From an uncultured Eubacteriales bacterium (lineage in GTDB: Bacteria; Bacillota; Clostridia; Oscillospirales; CAG-382), in contig CAKSDR010000004.1 of NCBI GenBank assembly GCA_934446095.1, positions 1 through 54,692 of the forward strand: DNA of 54,692 nt. Reading direction: 5' to 3'. Under the pieces are notes generated by a model that was not told the origin of the DNA, did no database searches, and saw nothing but the letters and a program-made list of their open reading frames with translations. Positions 1 through 7,604 of this stretch are shown in pieces. The translations under genes were made by a program, and so were the position numbers. Numbering within the stretch: the stretch's first letter is position 1; each line of letters opens with the position of its first letter.

Positions 1-2
1 GG

Positions 3-71
3 CTTGCTCTTTTGTCTGCCGCAATTTCTGCCGGCATTTTTGCAGCGATATATTTACTCTTCAATATGTAA
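3..71 (+). CDS. C-terminal fragment of an upstream membrane protein (partial)
   Basis: A reading frame open at the window edge gives about 22 hydrophobic residues (ending AIYLLFNM) and stops at TAA 69-71, just before the AAGGAG that serves the next gene. The composition looks like a final membrane helix. The spacing suggests one operon with the TPM-domain gene. Nothing more can be said about function because the rest of the gene lies outside the window. Confidence 0.4.
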   Translation, partial: LALLSAAISAGIFAAIYLLFNM

Positions 72-81
72 GGAGCGCCGC

Positions 82-930
82 ATGAAAAAAATTACTTCTT
101 TTTTAATAACATTATTGATTGTTTTTTCGGTTTCTCCCCACGCGTTCTGTGAAGAAACCCCGCATCCGAAAAGAGTATGCGACAATGCAAACCTTTTGCA
201 GGATGACCAAAAGGCCGTTCTTGAGGAAAACCTTGATACATTAAGTTCCTCCCTTTCTTTTGATATAGTTGTCGTAACTTCGGATTCTTCTGACGGCAAA
301 ACGCCAATAGAATTTGCGGATGATTTTTTTGACTACGGCGGGTATGGATTGAACGACAGCCATGACGGCGTACTGTTTTTTATCTGCATGGACGTGCGGG
401 AATGTGTAATCAGCGTTTCCGGGCTCGGAAATACTGTTTTTAATTACAACGTCCAGCAAGATATTTTGGATGAAACAGCGCCGTATCTCAGCGATTCCGA
501 TTACTTTTCAGCATTCGAAAAATTTGCGTCGCTGTGCGAAAGCGAAATAAACGAATACAGAGAAAACCCCGAAAGTTCAAAATATGTTCCGAAAAACGAT
601 GAGTATTATGACAATTACGAATATAACACATACGAAGACGACGAATTTTCTATTCCGGGTACTGTCATAATTTCTGTTGTCATCGGGTTTATAATTTCGC
701 TTATCACGGTCAGCATTATGAAATCGCACCTGCGTTCAGTAAGGTTTCAGCCGTCAGCCGAAAACTATTCCGACGGGCAGGGAGATCTTACAAATGCAAA
801 AGAAGTTTTTCTGTACTCAACCGTGACAAGAAGTGCAAAGCCCAAAGAGGAACCGCATAGTTTTTCATCTCCCGGAATGCACACAAGTTCTTCCGGCAAT
901 ATCCACACAAGTTCAAGCAGAAAATTTTAA
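82..930 (+). CDS. TPM-domain (YgcG-type) secreted/membrane protein
   Basis: About 282 residues from ATG 82, chosen because AAGGAG lies 6 bases upstream and the product then begins with a clean signal peptide (MKKITSFLITLLIVFSVSPHAFC). Residues about 30-165 fit the TPM fold: an opening V-D-A-L-L-like stretch (VCDNANLLQDDQ), the FDIVVVTSD strand and a DGVLFFICMDVRE core. One transmembrane helix follows near residues 192-212, then a cytoplasmic tail rich in Ser, His and Thr. TPM proteins are linked to membrane-protein turnover or phosphatase-like activity, but the substrate is generally unknown. The short upstream fragment is probably its operon partner. Confidence 0.75.
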   Translation: MKKITSFLITLLIVFSVSPHAFCEETPHPKRVCDNANLLQDDQKAVLEENLDTLSSSLSFDIVVVTSDSSDGKTPIEFADDFFDYGGYGLNDSHDGVLFFICMDVRECVISVSGLGNTVFNYNVQQDILDETAPYLSDSDYFSAFEKFASLCESEINEYRENPESSKYVPKNDEYYDNYEYNTYEDDEFSIPGTVIISVVIGFIISLITVSIMKSHLRSVRFQPSAENYSDGQGDLTNAKEVFLYSTVTRSAKPKEEPHSFSSPGMHTSSSGNIHTSSSRKF

Positions 931-935
931 TATGT

Positions 936-970
936 AAAAAGGCAAAACGAGAACTTCATTTTGCCTTTTT
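936..970 (+). terminator. Intrinsic terminator after the TPM gene
   Basis: The arms AAAAAGGCAAAA and TTTTGCCTTTTT pair perfectly around an 11-base loop just after the TPM stop codon. The T-rich 3' arm completes a rho-independent terminator. It also reads as a terminator for the convergent spoVT gene. Confidence 0.8.
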
Positions 971-1043
971 GATATATTTTTGAAAATTGTGCATAACCCG
1001 TACAAAAAATATAAAATTAAAAGTATATCCGAAAATTAAATAC

Positions 1044-1589
1044 TCACGATTCAAGTTGCTTTGAAAGAAAAACAGCAGCTGTTTGTATAAGTTTTATTTC
1101 CGTTTCGTCCGGTTCTGCGTCACTTCCCTCGGGAAGGATACTGATTACGGAGCCTATTATATCCCCTTCGGATATTATCGGCATCGCGGTAGATATTACC
1201 ATTTTTTCATTTCCGTCAACCGCAGTTTTGTTTTCGGCGTCATGTGTATGAGTATATAATTGCCTTGACTCCATAATGTTTTCGACGTCCTGCGATATTT
1301 TTTTGTCGGCACATTCCTTTTTTGAAGTTCCGGCAAATGCCACAACGCTGTCCCTGTCGCTTATGATTATAGGATAAGAACATGTCTTGTATAAGGTTTC
1401 GGCATACTGCGATGCAAAACTCAAAAGTTCTCCTATCGGAGAATACTTCTTAAAAATTACTTCCCCTTCTCGGTCGGTAAAAATTTCCAAAGGGTCGCCT
1501 TCGCGTATTCTCATGGTCCTTCGGATTTCTTTAGGTATTACGACTCTTCCGAGGTCGTCTATACGTCGTACAATTCCTGTTGCTTTCAT
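1044..1589 (-). CDS. spoVT: Stage V sporulation protein T (SpoVT)
   Basis: 181 residues, the usual length of SpoVT. Residues 1-50 are an AbrB/SpoVT swapped-hairpin DNA-binding domain with the diagnostic MKATGIVRRIDDLGRVVIPKEI start and the RIREGDPLEIF strand. Residues about 55-178 form the C-terminal GAF-like domain, which separates SpoVT from the short AbrB proteins. In Bacillus, SpoVT is made in the forespore under sigma-G and tunes other sigma-G genes and spore germination traits. AAGGAG lies 8 bases before the ATG. This gene is good evidence that the organism forms endospores. Confidence 0.95.
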   Translation of the reverse strand: MKATGIVRRIDDLGRVVIPKEIRRTMRIREGDPLEIFTDREGEVIFKKYSPIGELLSFASQYAETLYKTCSYPIIISDRDSVVAFAGTSKKECADKKISQDVENIMESRQLYTHTHDAENKTAVDGNEKMVISTAMPIISEGDIIGSVISILPEGSDAEPDETEIKLIQTAAVFLSKQLES

Positions 1590-1700
1590 ATATAAAAACT
1601 CCTTTTTGCTTAAATCTTACATTTATACAATACATTTTTTGATTGCTCAAATCTATTATTTGCATACGCAAGGAGTTTTATGTAATTTCAATTTTGGAAT

Positions 1701-2183
1701 TTGGTGGAAGTTTTTATAAAAATTTTTATTGCAGAAGGTGATTTTATAAAAATATTAATAGACGCAGATGCCTGTCCCGTAACGGATATCGCAATTTCTG
1801 TCGCAAAAAGACGCGGCATCGAATGTATACTCGTATGCGATACTTCGCATTTGATTGAAATTCCGGGAACAAAAACGGTAATTGTATCAAAAGGTGCCGA
1901 CAGCGCGGATTTTGCCCTTTTAAAACTTATTGAAAAGGGAGATATAGCAATAACCCAGGACTACGGTCTTGCGGCAATGTGCCTTGCGTTGAAATGCCAT
2001 GTTTTAAACCAGAACGGGCTTATATATACAAACGAAAATATCCTTTCGCTTCTCGAAATGCGAAATAACGCAAGAAAGGCGCGGCAAAGCGGCAGAAAAG
2101 TCAAAGGTCCTGCAAAAAGAAGCGACGGGCAGGATACACGGTTTTATGAAAGCCTTTTAAAACTTATTGAAACTGCAGAATAA
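1701..2183 (+). CDS. YaiI/YqxD family (DUF188, UPF0178) protein
   Basis: The body matches the DUF188 family: ILIDADACPV near the N-terminus, the KGADSADFALL block, DIAITQDYGLAA and the late RR/K-rich GPAKRSDGQDTRFYESL tail. The family has a PIN-like fold and is thought to act on nucleic acid, but no reaction is established. The start is unusual. The longest frame opens at TTG 1701 with no ribosome site, while family members normally begin at the residue encoded here by ATA 1746, which sits 5 bases after a good AAGGTG (1735-1740). ATA initiation or a mutated ATG are both possible. Confidence 0.85.
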   Translation: MVEVFIKIFIAEGDFIKILIDADACPVTDIAISVAKRRGIECILVCDTSHLIEIPGTKTVIVSKGADSADFALLKLIEKGDIAITQDYGLAAMCLALKCHVLNQNGLIYTNENILSLLEMRNNARKARQSGRKVKGPAKRSDGQDTRFYESLLKLIETAE

Positions 2184-2211
2184 AAGCGGTAACCTTTCGG
2201 TTACCGCTTTT
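2182..2211. terminator. Bidirectional terminator
   Basis: AAAAGCGGTAACC and GGTTACCGCTTTT pair perfectly around TTTC between two convergent genes. A- and T-runs on either side let it end transcripts from both strands. Confidence 0.85.
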
Positions 2212-2215
2212 ATTT

Positions 2216-2857
2216 CTAAAATTTTATTTTTTTAAGTATTTCGGGCAAATCGGAAAATTTTTCTATTTTATATTTATAGCCCGCGTCTTTTCCGAATCCG
2301 TACAAAGCATATACAAAAGGTATTCCGGCATAATCCGCCGCGGTTTTGTCCCACTCGGTATCGCCTATATATATGCCGCTTTTTAAATTATTCCTTTTTA
2401 ATATAAGTTTTATGTTTTCGCCCTTGCAAAGCCCTGTAACGCCGTTGCACTCGGTATCGTCGAAAAATTTTCTTGTGCCATGAAAGTCGAGAAACGAGTC
2501 AAGATAACCTTTCGTGCAGTTGCTGACAAGAAACAGTTTATATTCTTTTTTTAAAACCGTCAGTGTTTTTAAAAGGTCCGGATATAATATTCCTCCGCGA
2601 AGGCGAAGTATTTTTATCGCGTCGTTTTCGCATTTATAAATTGATTTTTTCCTTTGTTCCGCTGAAAAATCCGGTAACAGTTTTTCTGATATCTCCGCAA
2701 GTGTAAGCCCTTGAAAAGACGTCACATCTTCGTACGACAGTTTCATATTTATATTGTCTTCCGAAAGAGCCTCATTCCAGCCGTCTTTTACACATTCCGT
2801 GGCATCCCACAACGTTCCGTCCAGATCAAAAATCAAACTTTTTTCCATATCTTTCAC
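2216..2857 (-). CDS. HAD-superfamily phosphatase (Gph/PGP-like)
   Basis: 213 residues. HAD motif I is FDLDGTLWD near residue 10 (nucleophile and acid/base Asp), motif II is LVSNCT near 113, and motif III/IV is IYIGDTEWDKTAADYAG near 166. The alpha-helical cap between motifs I and II is the type found in phosphoglycolate phosphatase and pyrophosphatase relatives. The substrate cannot be assigned. Two starts are possible, GTG 2857 and ATG 2848. The ATG puts MEKSLIFDLDGT at the N-terminus, the normal family beginning, but neither has a strong ribosome site. It lies 8 bases downstream of the CotH-type gene and probably shares its transcript. Confidence 0.8.
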   Translation of the reverse strand: MKDMEKSLIFDLDGTLWDATECVKDGWNEALSEDNINMKLSYEDVTSFQGLTLAEISEKLLPDFSAEQRKKSIYKCENDAIKILRLRGGILYPDLLKTLTVLKKEYKLFLVSNCTKGYLDSFLDFHGTRKFFDDTECNGVTGLCKGENIKLILKRNNLKSGIYIGDTEWDKTAADYAGIPFVYALYGFGKDAGYKYKIEKFSDLPEILKKIKF

Positions 2858-2864
2858 GCCCGTC

Positions 2865-5189
2865 TTATTTTTTTGTATAGTTTGCAGTTATTTTAACATC
2901 TGTTCCGTCGGGAACAATTGTTATTTCCCTGCTGTTTGTACTGTTTTTTGTCTTCGCGTTTTCAAGGGTCCAATGGCTGAATATATACCCTTCTTTTGCG
3001 GCAGCCTTTAAAGAATACGCATATCCGCTGTAATACGAAAAACTCTTTGCATTTCCGTTTAATGCATATTCGCCGGAATTAAACGTTACGCTGCCGGCTC
3101 CGGCTATGTTTTCAGACAGCGTAACGCTTATTTTTTCTCCCGAATCGTTAAAAGCGCTGCCAAAGAACCCGAGAATATAATCGCGCCTGTTTTTATAAAA
3201 TTCATCTATTTTTTTATTTTCCGCATAGAAACTGCCGCTTGAAAAACCGGGACCCAAAATCTGCCTGTAATAATTTCCCATATATTTTTCATATTCTTTT
3301 TCAAGCCCTGATATAATTTTGCTGACACGTCCGTAATCAAAGGTATTGTTTGCAATGTCCAAAAACCTTATTGCAAATCTGTTTTTAAATTCGGAATTTT
3401 TAAGAAGCGATGATAAAATTTTTAAAGTTTCGCCGAAATTGTCCATATTCATCATTTCTTCGAAACTGTTGAAATCATACGCGGATTTTTCAAACAGCGC
3501 CGCACTTGTATCGGTGTTCCCTATAAAAAATCTCCATTTGCAGTCTTCGTATTCGCCATCACCCTGCGAAATGCTTCTCCACATGCTGACATTTTTGTTA
3601 TACCAATCAGTATTGCCGCAGTAAAGCTGGAAAGCGAAAAAGTCTATAACGCTGTCAATATCGAAAAACCGGCAGATACTTGCATAGTTTTCCGGAATTT
3701 TCATGTCGTATGAAAGCCCTTTCATAACATACGTATACATCTCAATATTTTTTTCATCCCCGCTTGTCACCCTGCCGTCAGTTACAACAACCGCGTTGCT
3801 TTTTGGAATCCCGTAATGATTTTCTATAAAATCGGTGTCATACGGCTCTTTTATGCTGAAAACCCCGTTATATATTCCGTTTATAAATACGATACACGGA
3901 GATTCGCCCGAACACGAAAGAGACGATTCCGCAGCCGCAGAACATACGATACTGTCCCTTATTTTCGAAACGCTGTCGTATCCCCCCGAACTTAAAATAA
4001 AAGACGCCATTTTTTCGACTCCGGGAATCATTTCATAATTGAATTTTGATTTCCCGTCATACTCGGTTCCCGCAAATACGATCATACTTTTCAAAGGCGT
4101 GCCGCTTTCGTAATTGTATGCCGATATTCCGGCCTCCTGACCGAAACCGAGTTTGTTTTCGCTGTTGAAATAATCTATGTGAACCTTGGGTTTTTTCGAT
4201 GTTCCGCCGTTTCCAAATATTCCGGATCTGCTGTCATACAAATCGGCGGAATCCGCCGCAACAGACACAACGGCAATATCTTCCGCCGACTGCTTAGGCG
4301 CTCTTCCTACAAAATACGTTTTTGTAACCGCCTCGCTGGAAAGCCCGTCTTTGTCATAGCATACCGCCCGTATAACCGTCGCATTTGTGCCCTTTTCGGA
4401 AATATTAATGCTTCCCGTGTATTTACGGGAATTTTTTGTGGGTGTGCTTCCGTCAAGAGTGTAGTATATATCATTGCCTTGAGACGAAGAAATACTAAGT
4501 GAAAAAGCACTGTCAAAAAATCCGCTTTCATGGGAGAATTCAGGATTATATACAAAATAAAATTTTCCGGCGTCATTATTGCTTTTTTCAAGAGTCGGAA
4601 TCATAATATCAAATTTCCCGCTTCCGTCGGGAACCATTGCGTAAGAAGAATTATATGCAATGTAGGGATATTCGGCCTCGTCCGCCTTTGTTCCGCCGGG
4701 AACGGTAAGGAAAATTTTTCCGCCGTACGGAGATATGTCAAACCCCGTAAAAAGTTCGTATCCCGTCACTTTTGCGCATGCCGCTACAGCCCTTAACTCC
4801 CCCGGAGCAAGTTTCAAGGATGAAAACTTGTATTTATAAGGCTCGTTTTCATCGTCCGAAAGTCCGAACCCGTCAATATCAATGGTTCTGTCCGTAGGAT
4901 TATACAGTTCTATAAACGGATAATATCCCCCGTCCGGAAAAACTTGCGCACTCCTGTTATCCGCGCATATCTCATTTATAACAACATTCGGCAAAGCATA
5001 ATTTTCCCTTGTCGTATATTCGCCGTAATAAGTTTTTCCGCATATCCGGCACCTGTATTTTGTGTATCCTTCCGCATAAGCGGTCGGATTTACAGTTTCG
5101 CTGCCATAGATGTGCACTGTGCAGAAAAGCACCGCCAAAACCACAACTGCCGACAATAATATAATATATATTACTCTGTTTTTTTTCAT
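2865..5189 (-). CDS. Exported CotH-kinase protein with lamin-tail and chitobiase-like domains
   Basis: About 774 residues from ATG 5189, where MKKNRVIYIILLSAVVVLAVLFC gives an N-terminal membrane anchor or signal. Next comes a short Cys-pair motif (YRCRICGKTYY), then a lamin-tail domain near 65-170 (VVINEICADN, FIELYNPTDRTIDIDGFGLSD). A chitobiase/FN3-like domain follows near 215-290 (DIYYTLDGSTPT), then a CotH-type kinase domain near 310-680 (FNYEMIPG, NTDWYNKNVSMWRS, WRFFIGNTDTS). A final FSHW repeat of the Flg_new kind closes the protein. In the CotH core the usual YDLDxxFG element reads GNTDTSAA, so kinase activity is uncertain. Likely acts on the cell surface. Confidence 0.8.
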   Translation of the reverse strand: MKKNRVIYIILLSAVVVLAVLFCTVHIYGSETVNPTAYAEGYTKYRCRICGKTYYGEYTTRENYALPNVVINEICADNRSAQVFPDGGYYPFIELYNPTDRTIDIDGFGLSDDENEPYKYKFSSLKLAPGELRAVAACAKVTGYELFTGFDISPYGGKIFLTVPGGTKADEAEYPYIAYNSSYAMVPDGSGKFDIMIPTLEKSNNDAGKFYFVYNPEFSHESGFFDSAFSLSISSSQGNDIYYTLDGSTPTKNSRKYTGSINISEKGTNATVIRAVCYDKDGLSSEAVTKTYFVGRAPKQSAEDIAVVSVAADSADLYDSRSGIFGNGGTSKKPKVHIDYFNSENKLGFGQEAGISAYNYESGTPLKSMIVFAGTEYDGKSKFNYEMIPGVEKMASFILSSGGYDSVSKIRDSIVCSAAAESSLSCSGESPCIVFINGIYNGVFSIKEPYDTDFIENHYGIPKSNAVVVTDGRVTSGDEKNIEMYTYVMKGLSYDMKIPENYASICRFFDIDSVIDFFAFQLYCGNTDWYNKNVSMWRSISQGDGEYEDCKWRFFIGNTDTSAALFEKSAYDFNSFEEMMNMDNFGETLKILSSLLKNSEFKNRFAIRFLDIANNTFDYGRVSKIISGLEKEYEKYMGNYYRQILGPGFSSGSFYAENKKIDEFYKNRRDYILGFFGSAFNDSGEKISVTLSENIAGAGSVTFNSGEYALNGNAKSFSYYSGYAYSLKAAAKEGYIFSHWTLENAKTKNSTNSREITIVPDGTDVKITANYTKK

Positions 5190-5319
5190 TTTTATTTTCC
5201 GCAAACTTTCTTTTTTTATAATTTTATCATACACCATGTCTTTAGTCAATAAAAGACGCAAAATTCCGCACCTCAAAATTTTATTATGTGACGGTTTTGT
5301 GAAATATCAATTTTGGTTA

Positions 5320-5347
5320 TTGACAAATATTTTAAAGCGTGTATAAT
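5320..5347 (+). promoter_or_regulatory. Sigma-A promoter of the marR-ABC operon
   Basis: TTGACA at 5320-5325 and TATAAT at 5342-5347 with a 16-base spacer. Transcription should start near 5355, just before the palindrome at 5361-5372. Confidence 0.85.
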
Positions 5348-5360
5348 ATTACTGTTATAA

Positions 5361-5372
5361 TTAACTAGTTAA
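5361..5372. promoter_or_regulatory. Probable MarR operator
   Basis: TTAACTAGTTAA is a perfect 12-base palindrome lying between the expected transcription start and the ribosome site. A second, overlapping palindrome TAGTTAACTA follows at 5366-5375. The position and symmetry suit autorepression by the MarR protein encoded immediately downstream. Confidence 0.6.
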
Positions 5373-5395
5373 CTATTTTGAAAAGGAGGCGTTAT

Positions 5396-5842
5396 ATGGA
5401 CAGTATGGAAAAAAAGCAAAAAGAAGTCATGGATTTGCTTATGGAAACCATAAAATCCCATCATTGCGTCATTGAGAGTTCTCTTTGCAAAATAGGCTGC
5501 CACCGTTCGCAGCACAGACTGCTCATGTACCTTACAATGCAGGACAAAAGTCCTTCCCAGCGCGAGATTGCGGATTTTTTTAAAATAAGTTCGGCGGCAG
5601 TTGCGGTAACTTTGCAGAAAATGGAACGGGCGGGACTTATAAAAAAGGACGCGGCGCTTGAAGACGGCCGTGCAAACAAAATATGCATAACGAAGAAAGG
5701 GCAGAAAATCGTCGATGTGACAAAAGAAACTTTTGATTCCGTCGACACGCAGATTTTCTCAGGATTTTGCGAAAGCGATCTTGATAATTTATCATCATAT
5801 TTGCTCCGCATGAAAAATAACCTTAAAAACATATCAATATAA
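5396..5842 (+). CDS. MarR-family transcriptional regulator
   Basis: 148 residues from ATG 5396. AAGGAGG at 5383-5389 decides the start; an earlier in-frame TTG would place the ribosome site inside the gene. The winged helix-turn-helix spans about residues 38-105: HRSQHRLLMYLTMQDKSPSQ, REIADFFKISSAAVAVTLQKMERAGLI and the wing DGRANKICITKKG. MarR proteins typically repress an adjacent exporter and let go of DNA on ligand binding. The gene is 20 bases before the first ABC exporter gene, so it is the likely local regulator. Confidence 0.9.
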   Translation: MDSMEKKQKEVMDLLMETIKSHHCVIESSLCKIGCHRSQHRLLMYLTMQDKSPSQREIADFFKISSAAVAVTLQKMERAGLIKKDAALEDGRANKICITKKGQKIVDVTKETFDSVDTQIFSGFCESDLDNLSSYLLRMKNNLKNISI

Positions 5843-5862
5843 TACTACGAAAGGAAAACAAT

Positions 5863-7599
5863 ATGCTTAAAAAATGGACAAAATATGCAAAGCCGTATTT
5901 GCCATATTTTATTATAGGACCTGTATGCATGGTTGTTGAAGTTGCCGGCGAAGTTATTATGCCGAAACTTCTTTCGGTGATAATAAACCGTGCAAACGAA
6001 GGGACCCTTACGGTGCAGTCAAGCCTCGGCACTATGCTTTTGATGATACTTACCGCGGTGCTTATGATGGCAGGCGGCGTCGGAGGCGCATATTTCGGTG
6101 CCAAAGCGTCGGTAAACTATGCCTGCGACCTCAGAGCAGACGCTTTTTCAAAAGTTCAGACATTCTCTTTTGCGAATATAGACAAATTTTCCGCAGGTTC
6201 GCTCGTAACGCGCCTTACAAACGACATTACCCAGATACAAAATTTTGTAAACATTCTTCTCCGCATGGCCCTGAGGGCCCCCGGAATTTTGATTGCGGCT
6301 CTTATAATGGCAATACTCACAAAACCTTCATTGTCCGTTGTTTTCGCGGTCACGCTTCCTTTGATGCTTCTGACGGTGCTTTTTGTTATCGGTTCGGGGT
6401 TTTCAAAATTTTCTCTTGTCCAGAAAAAACTTGACAATTTAAACTCCACGGTTCAGGAAAACGTCACGAATGCAAGGGTTGTAAAATCGTTTGTCAGAGA
6501 AGATTTTGAAACGGAAAAGTTTATGAAATCCAACCGCGACTTCAAAGATGCCGGCATGTCGGCAATGAAAATTGTAATATTCATGATGCCCGTAACTACT
6601 TTCTTTATGAATATTACAACTCTCGCCGTAGTGTGGTTCGGCGGCAAAATTGTTCTTGACTGCGGCATGGACATAGGAGATTTATCGGCTTTCATAAACT
6701 ACGTTACGCAAATATTATCATCTCTTATGATGGTAACAATGCTGTTCATGATATCGTCGCGTGCGCTTGCGTCGGGCAAAAGAATTATGGAAGTTATCGA
6801 CGAAAAATCCGATATTACAGACATATACGCAAAATATCCCGACAAGAAAATTCAAAACGGCGATATTGAATTTAAAAATGTATCTTTCAGATATTATAAA
6901 ACAAGCAGCGACACCGTTCTCGACAATATAAACCTGCATATCCCTCCGAAATCGACGGTAGGAATAATAGGATCTACCGGCTGCGGCAAAACAACGCTTA
7001 TTTCGATGATATCCCGCCTTTATGATCCCGACGAGGGAGAAGTACTTATAGACGGCATCGACGTAAAAGATTACTCTCTGCGTAATTTAAGGGACGGCAT
7101 AGGTATCGTTCTTCAGAAAAACACTCTTTTCTCCGGCACTATCGAAGAAAACCTCCGCTGGGGAGACGAGGATGCCTCACAGGAAGAAATTCGTTCTGCC
7201 GCGGCGTCCGCGCAGGCCGATAAATTTATAGATACTTTTCCTCAAGGGTACAACACAATTCTTGATCACGGCGGCACAAACGTATCTGGCGGCCAGAAAC
7301 AGCGCCTGTGCATTGCGCGCGCACTGCTGAAAAACCCCAAAGTTTTGATACTTGACGATTCTACGAGCGCCGTCGACACCGCAACCGAAAAACAAATACG
7401 CAAGGCGTTTAAAAACGAACTCTGCGACGCCACAAAAATTATCATTTCCCAGCGTATAAGTTCGGTAATGGACGCTGAAATGATAATAGTAATGAACGAC
7501 GGCAAAATTACCGGAGTCGGAACGCATGATGAACTTCTTGAAAACAATACCGAGTACCGGGAAATCTTCTATTCCCAGAACGACAAAAAGGAGGCATAA
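5863..7599 (+). CDS. ABC exporter half-transporter, degenerate-site subunit
   Basis: 578 residues: a six-helix exporter domain (about 1-310) and an ATPase domain (about 330-575). Walker A is GSTGCGKTT, the signature is VSGGQ, Walker B is LILDDSTSAVD and the switch loop is IIISQRISS. Thus the catalytic Glu after Walker B is Asp and the switch His is Gln. This is the pattern of the non-hydrolysing subunit in heterodimeric exporters such as TM287/288, BmrCD and LmrCD. It pairs with the next gene, 5 bases downstream. Probably exports drugs or lipids from the cytoplasmic membrane under MarR control; the substrate is unknown. Confidence 0.9.
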   Translation: MLKKWTKYAKPYLPYFIIGPVCMVVEVAGEVIMPKLLSVIINRANEGTLTVQSSLGTMLLMILTAVLMMAGGVGGAYFGAKASVNYACDLRADAFSKVQTFSFANIDKFSAGSLVTRLTNDITQIQNFVNILLRMALRAPGILIAALIMAILTKPSLSVVFAVTLPLMLLTVLFVIGSGFSKFSLVQKKLDNLNSTVQENVTNARVVKSFVREDFETEKFMKSNRDFKDAGMSAMKIVIFMMPVTTFFMNITTLAVVWFGGKIVLDCGMDIGDLSAFINYVTQILSSLMMVTMLFMISSRALASGKRIMEVIDEKSDITDIYAKYPDKKIQNGDIEFKNVSFRYYKTSSDTVLDNINLHIPPKSTVGIIGSTGCGKTTLISMISRLYDPDEGEVLIDGIDVKDYSLRNLRDGIGIVLQKNTLFSGTIEENLRWGDEDASQEEIRSAAASAQADKFIDTFPQGYNTILDHGGTNVSGGQKQRLCIARALLKNPKVLILDDSTSAVDTATEKQIRKAFKNELCDATKIIISQRISSVMDAEMIIVMNDGKITGVGTHDELLENNTEYREIFYSQNDKKEA

Positions 7600-7604
7600 T
7601 TTTC

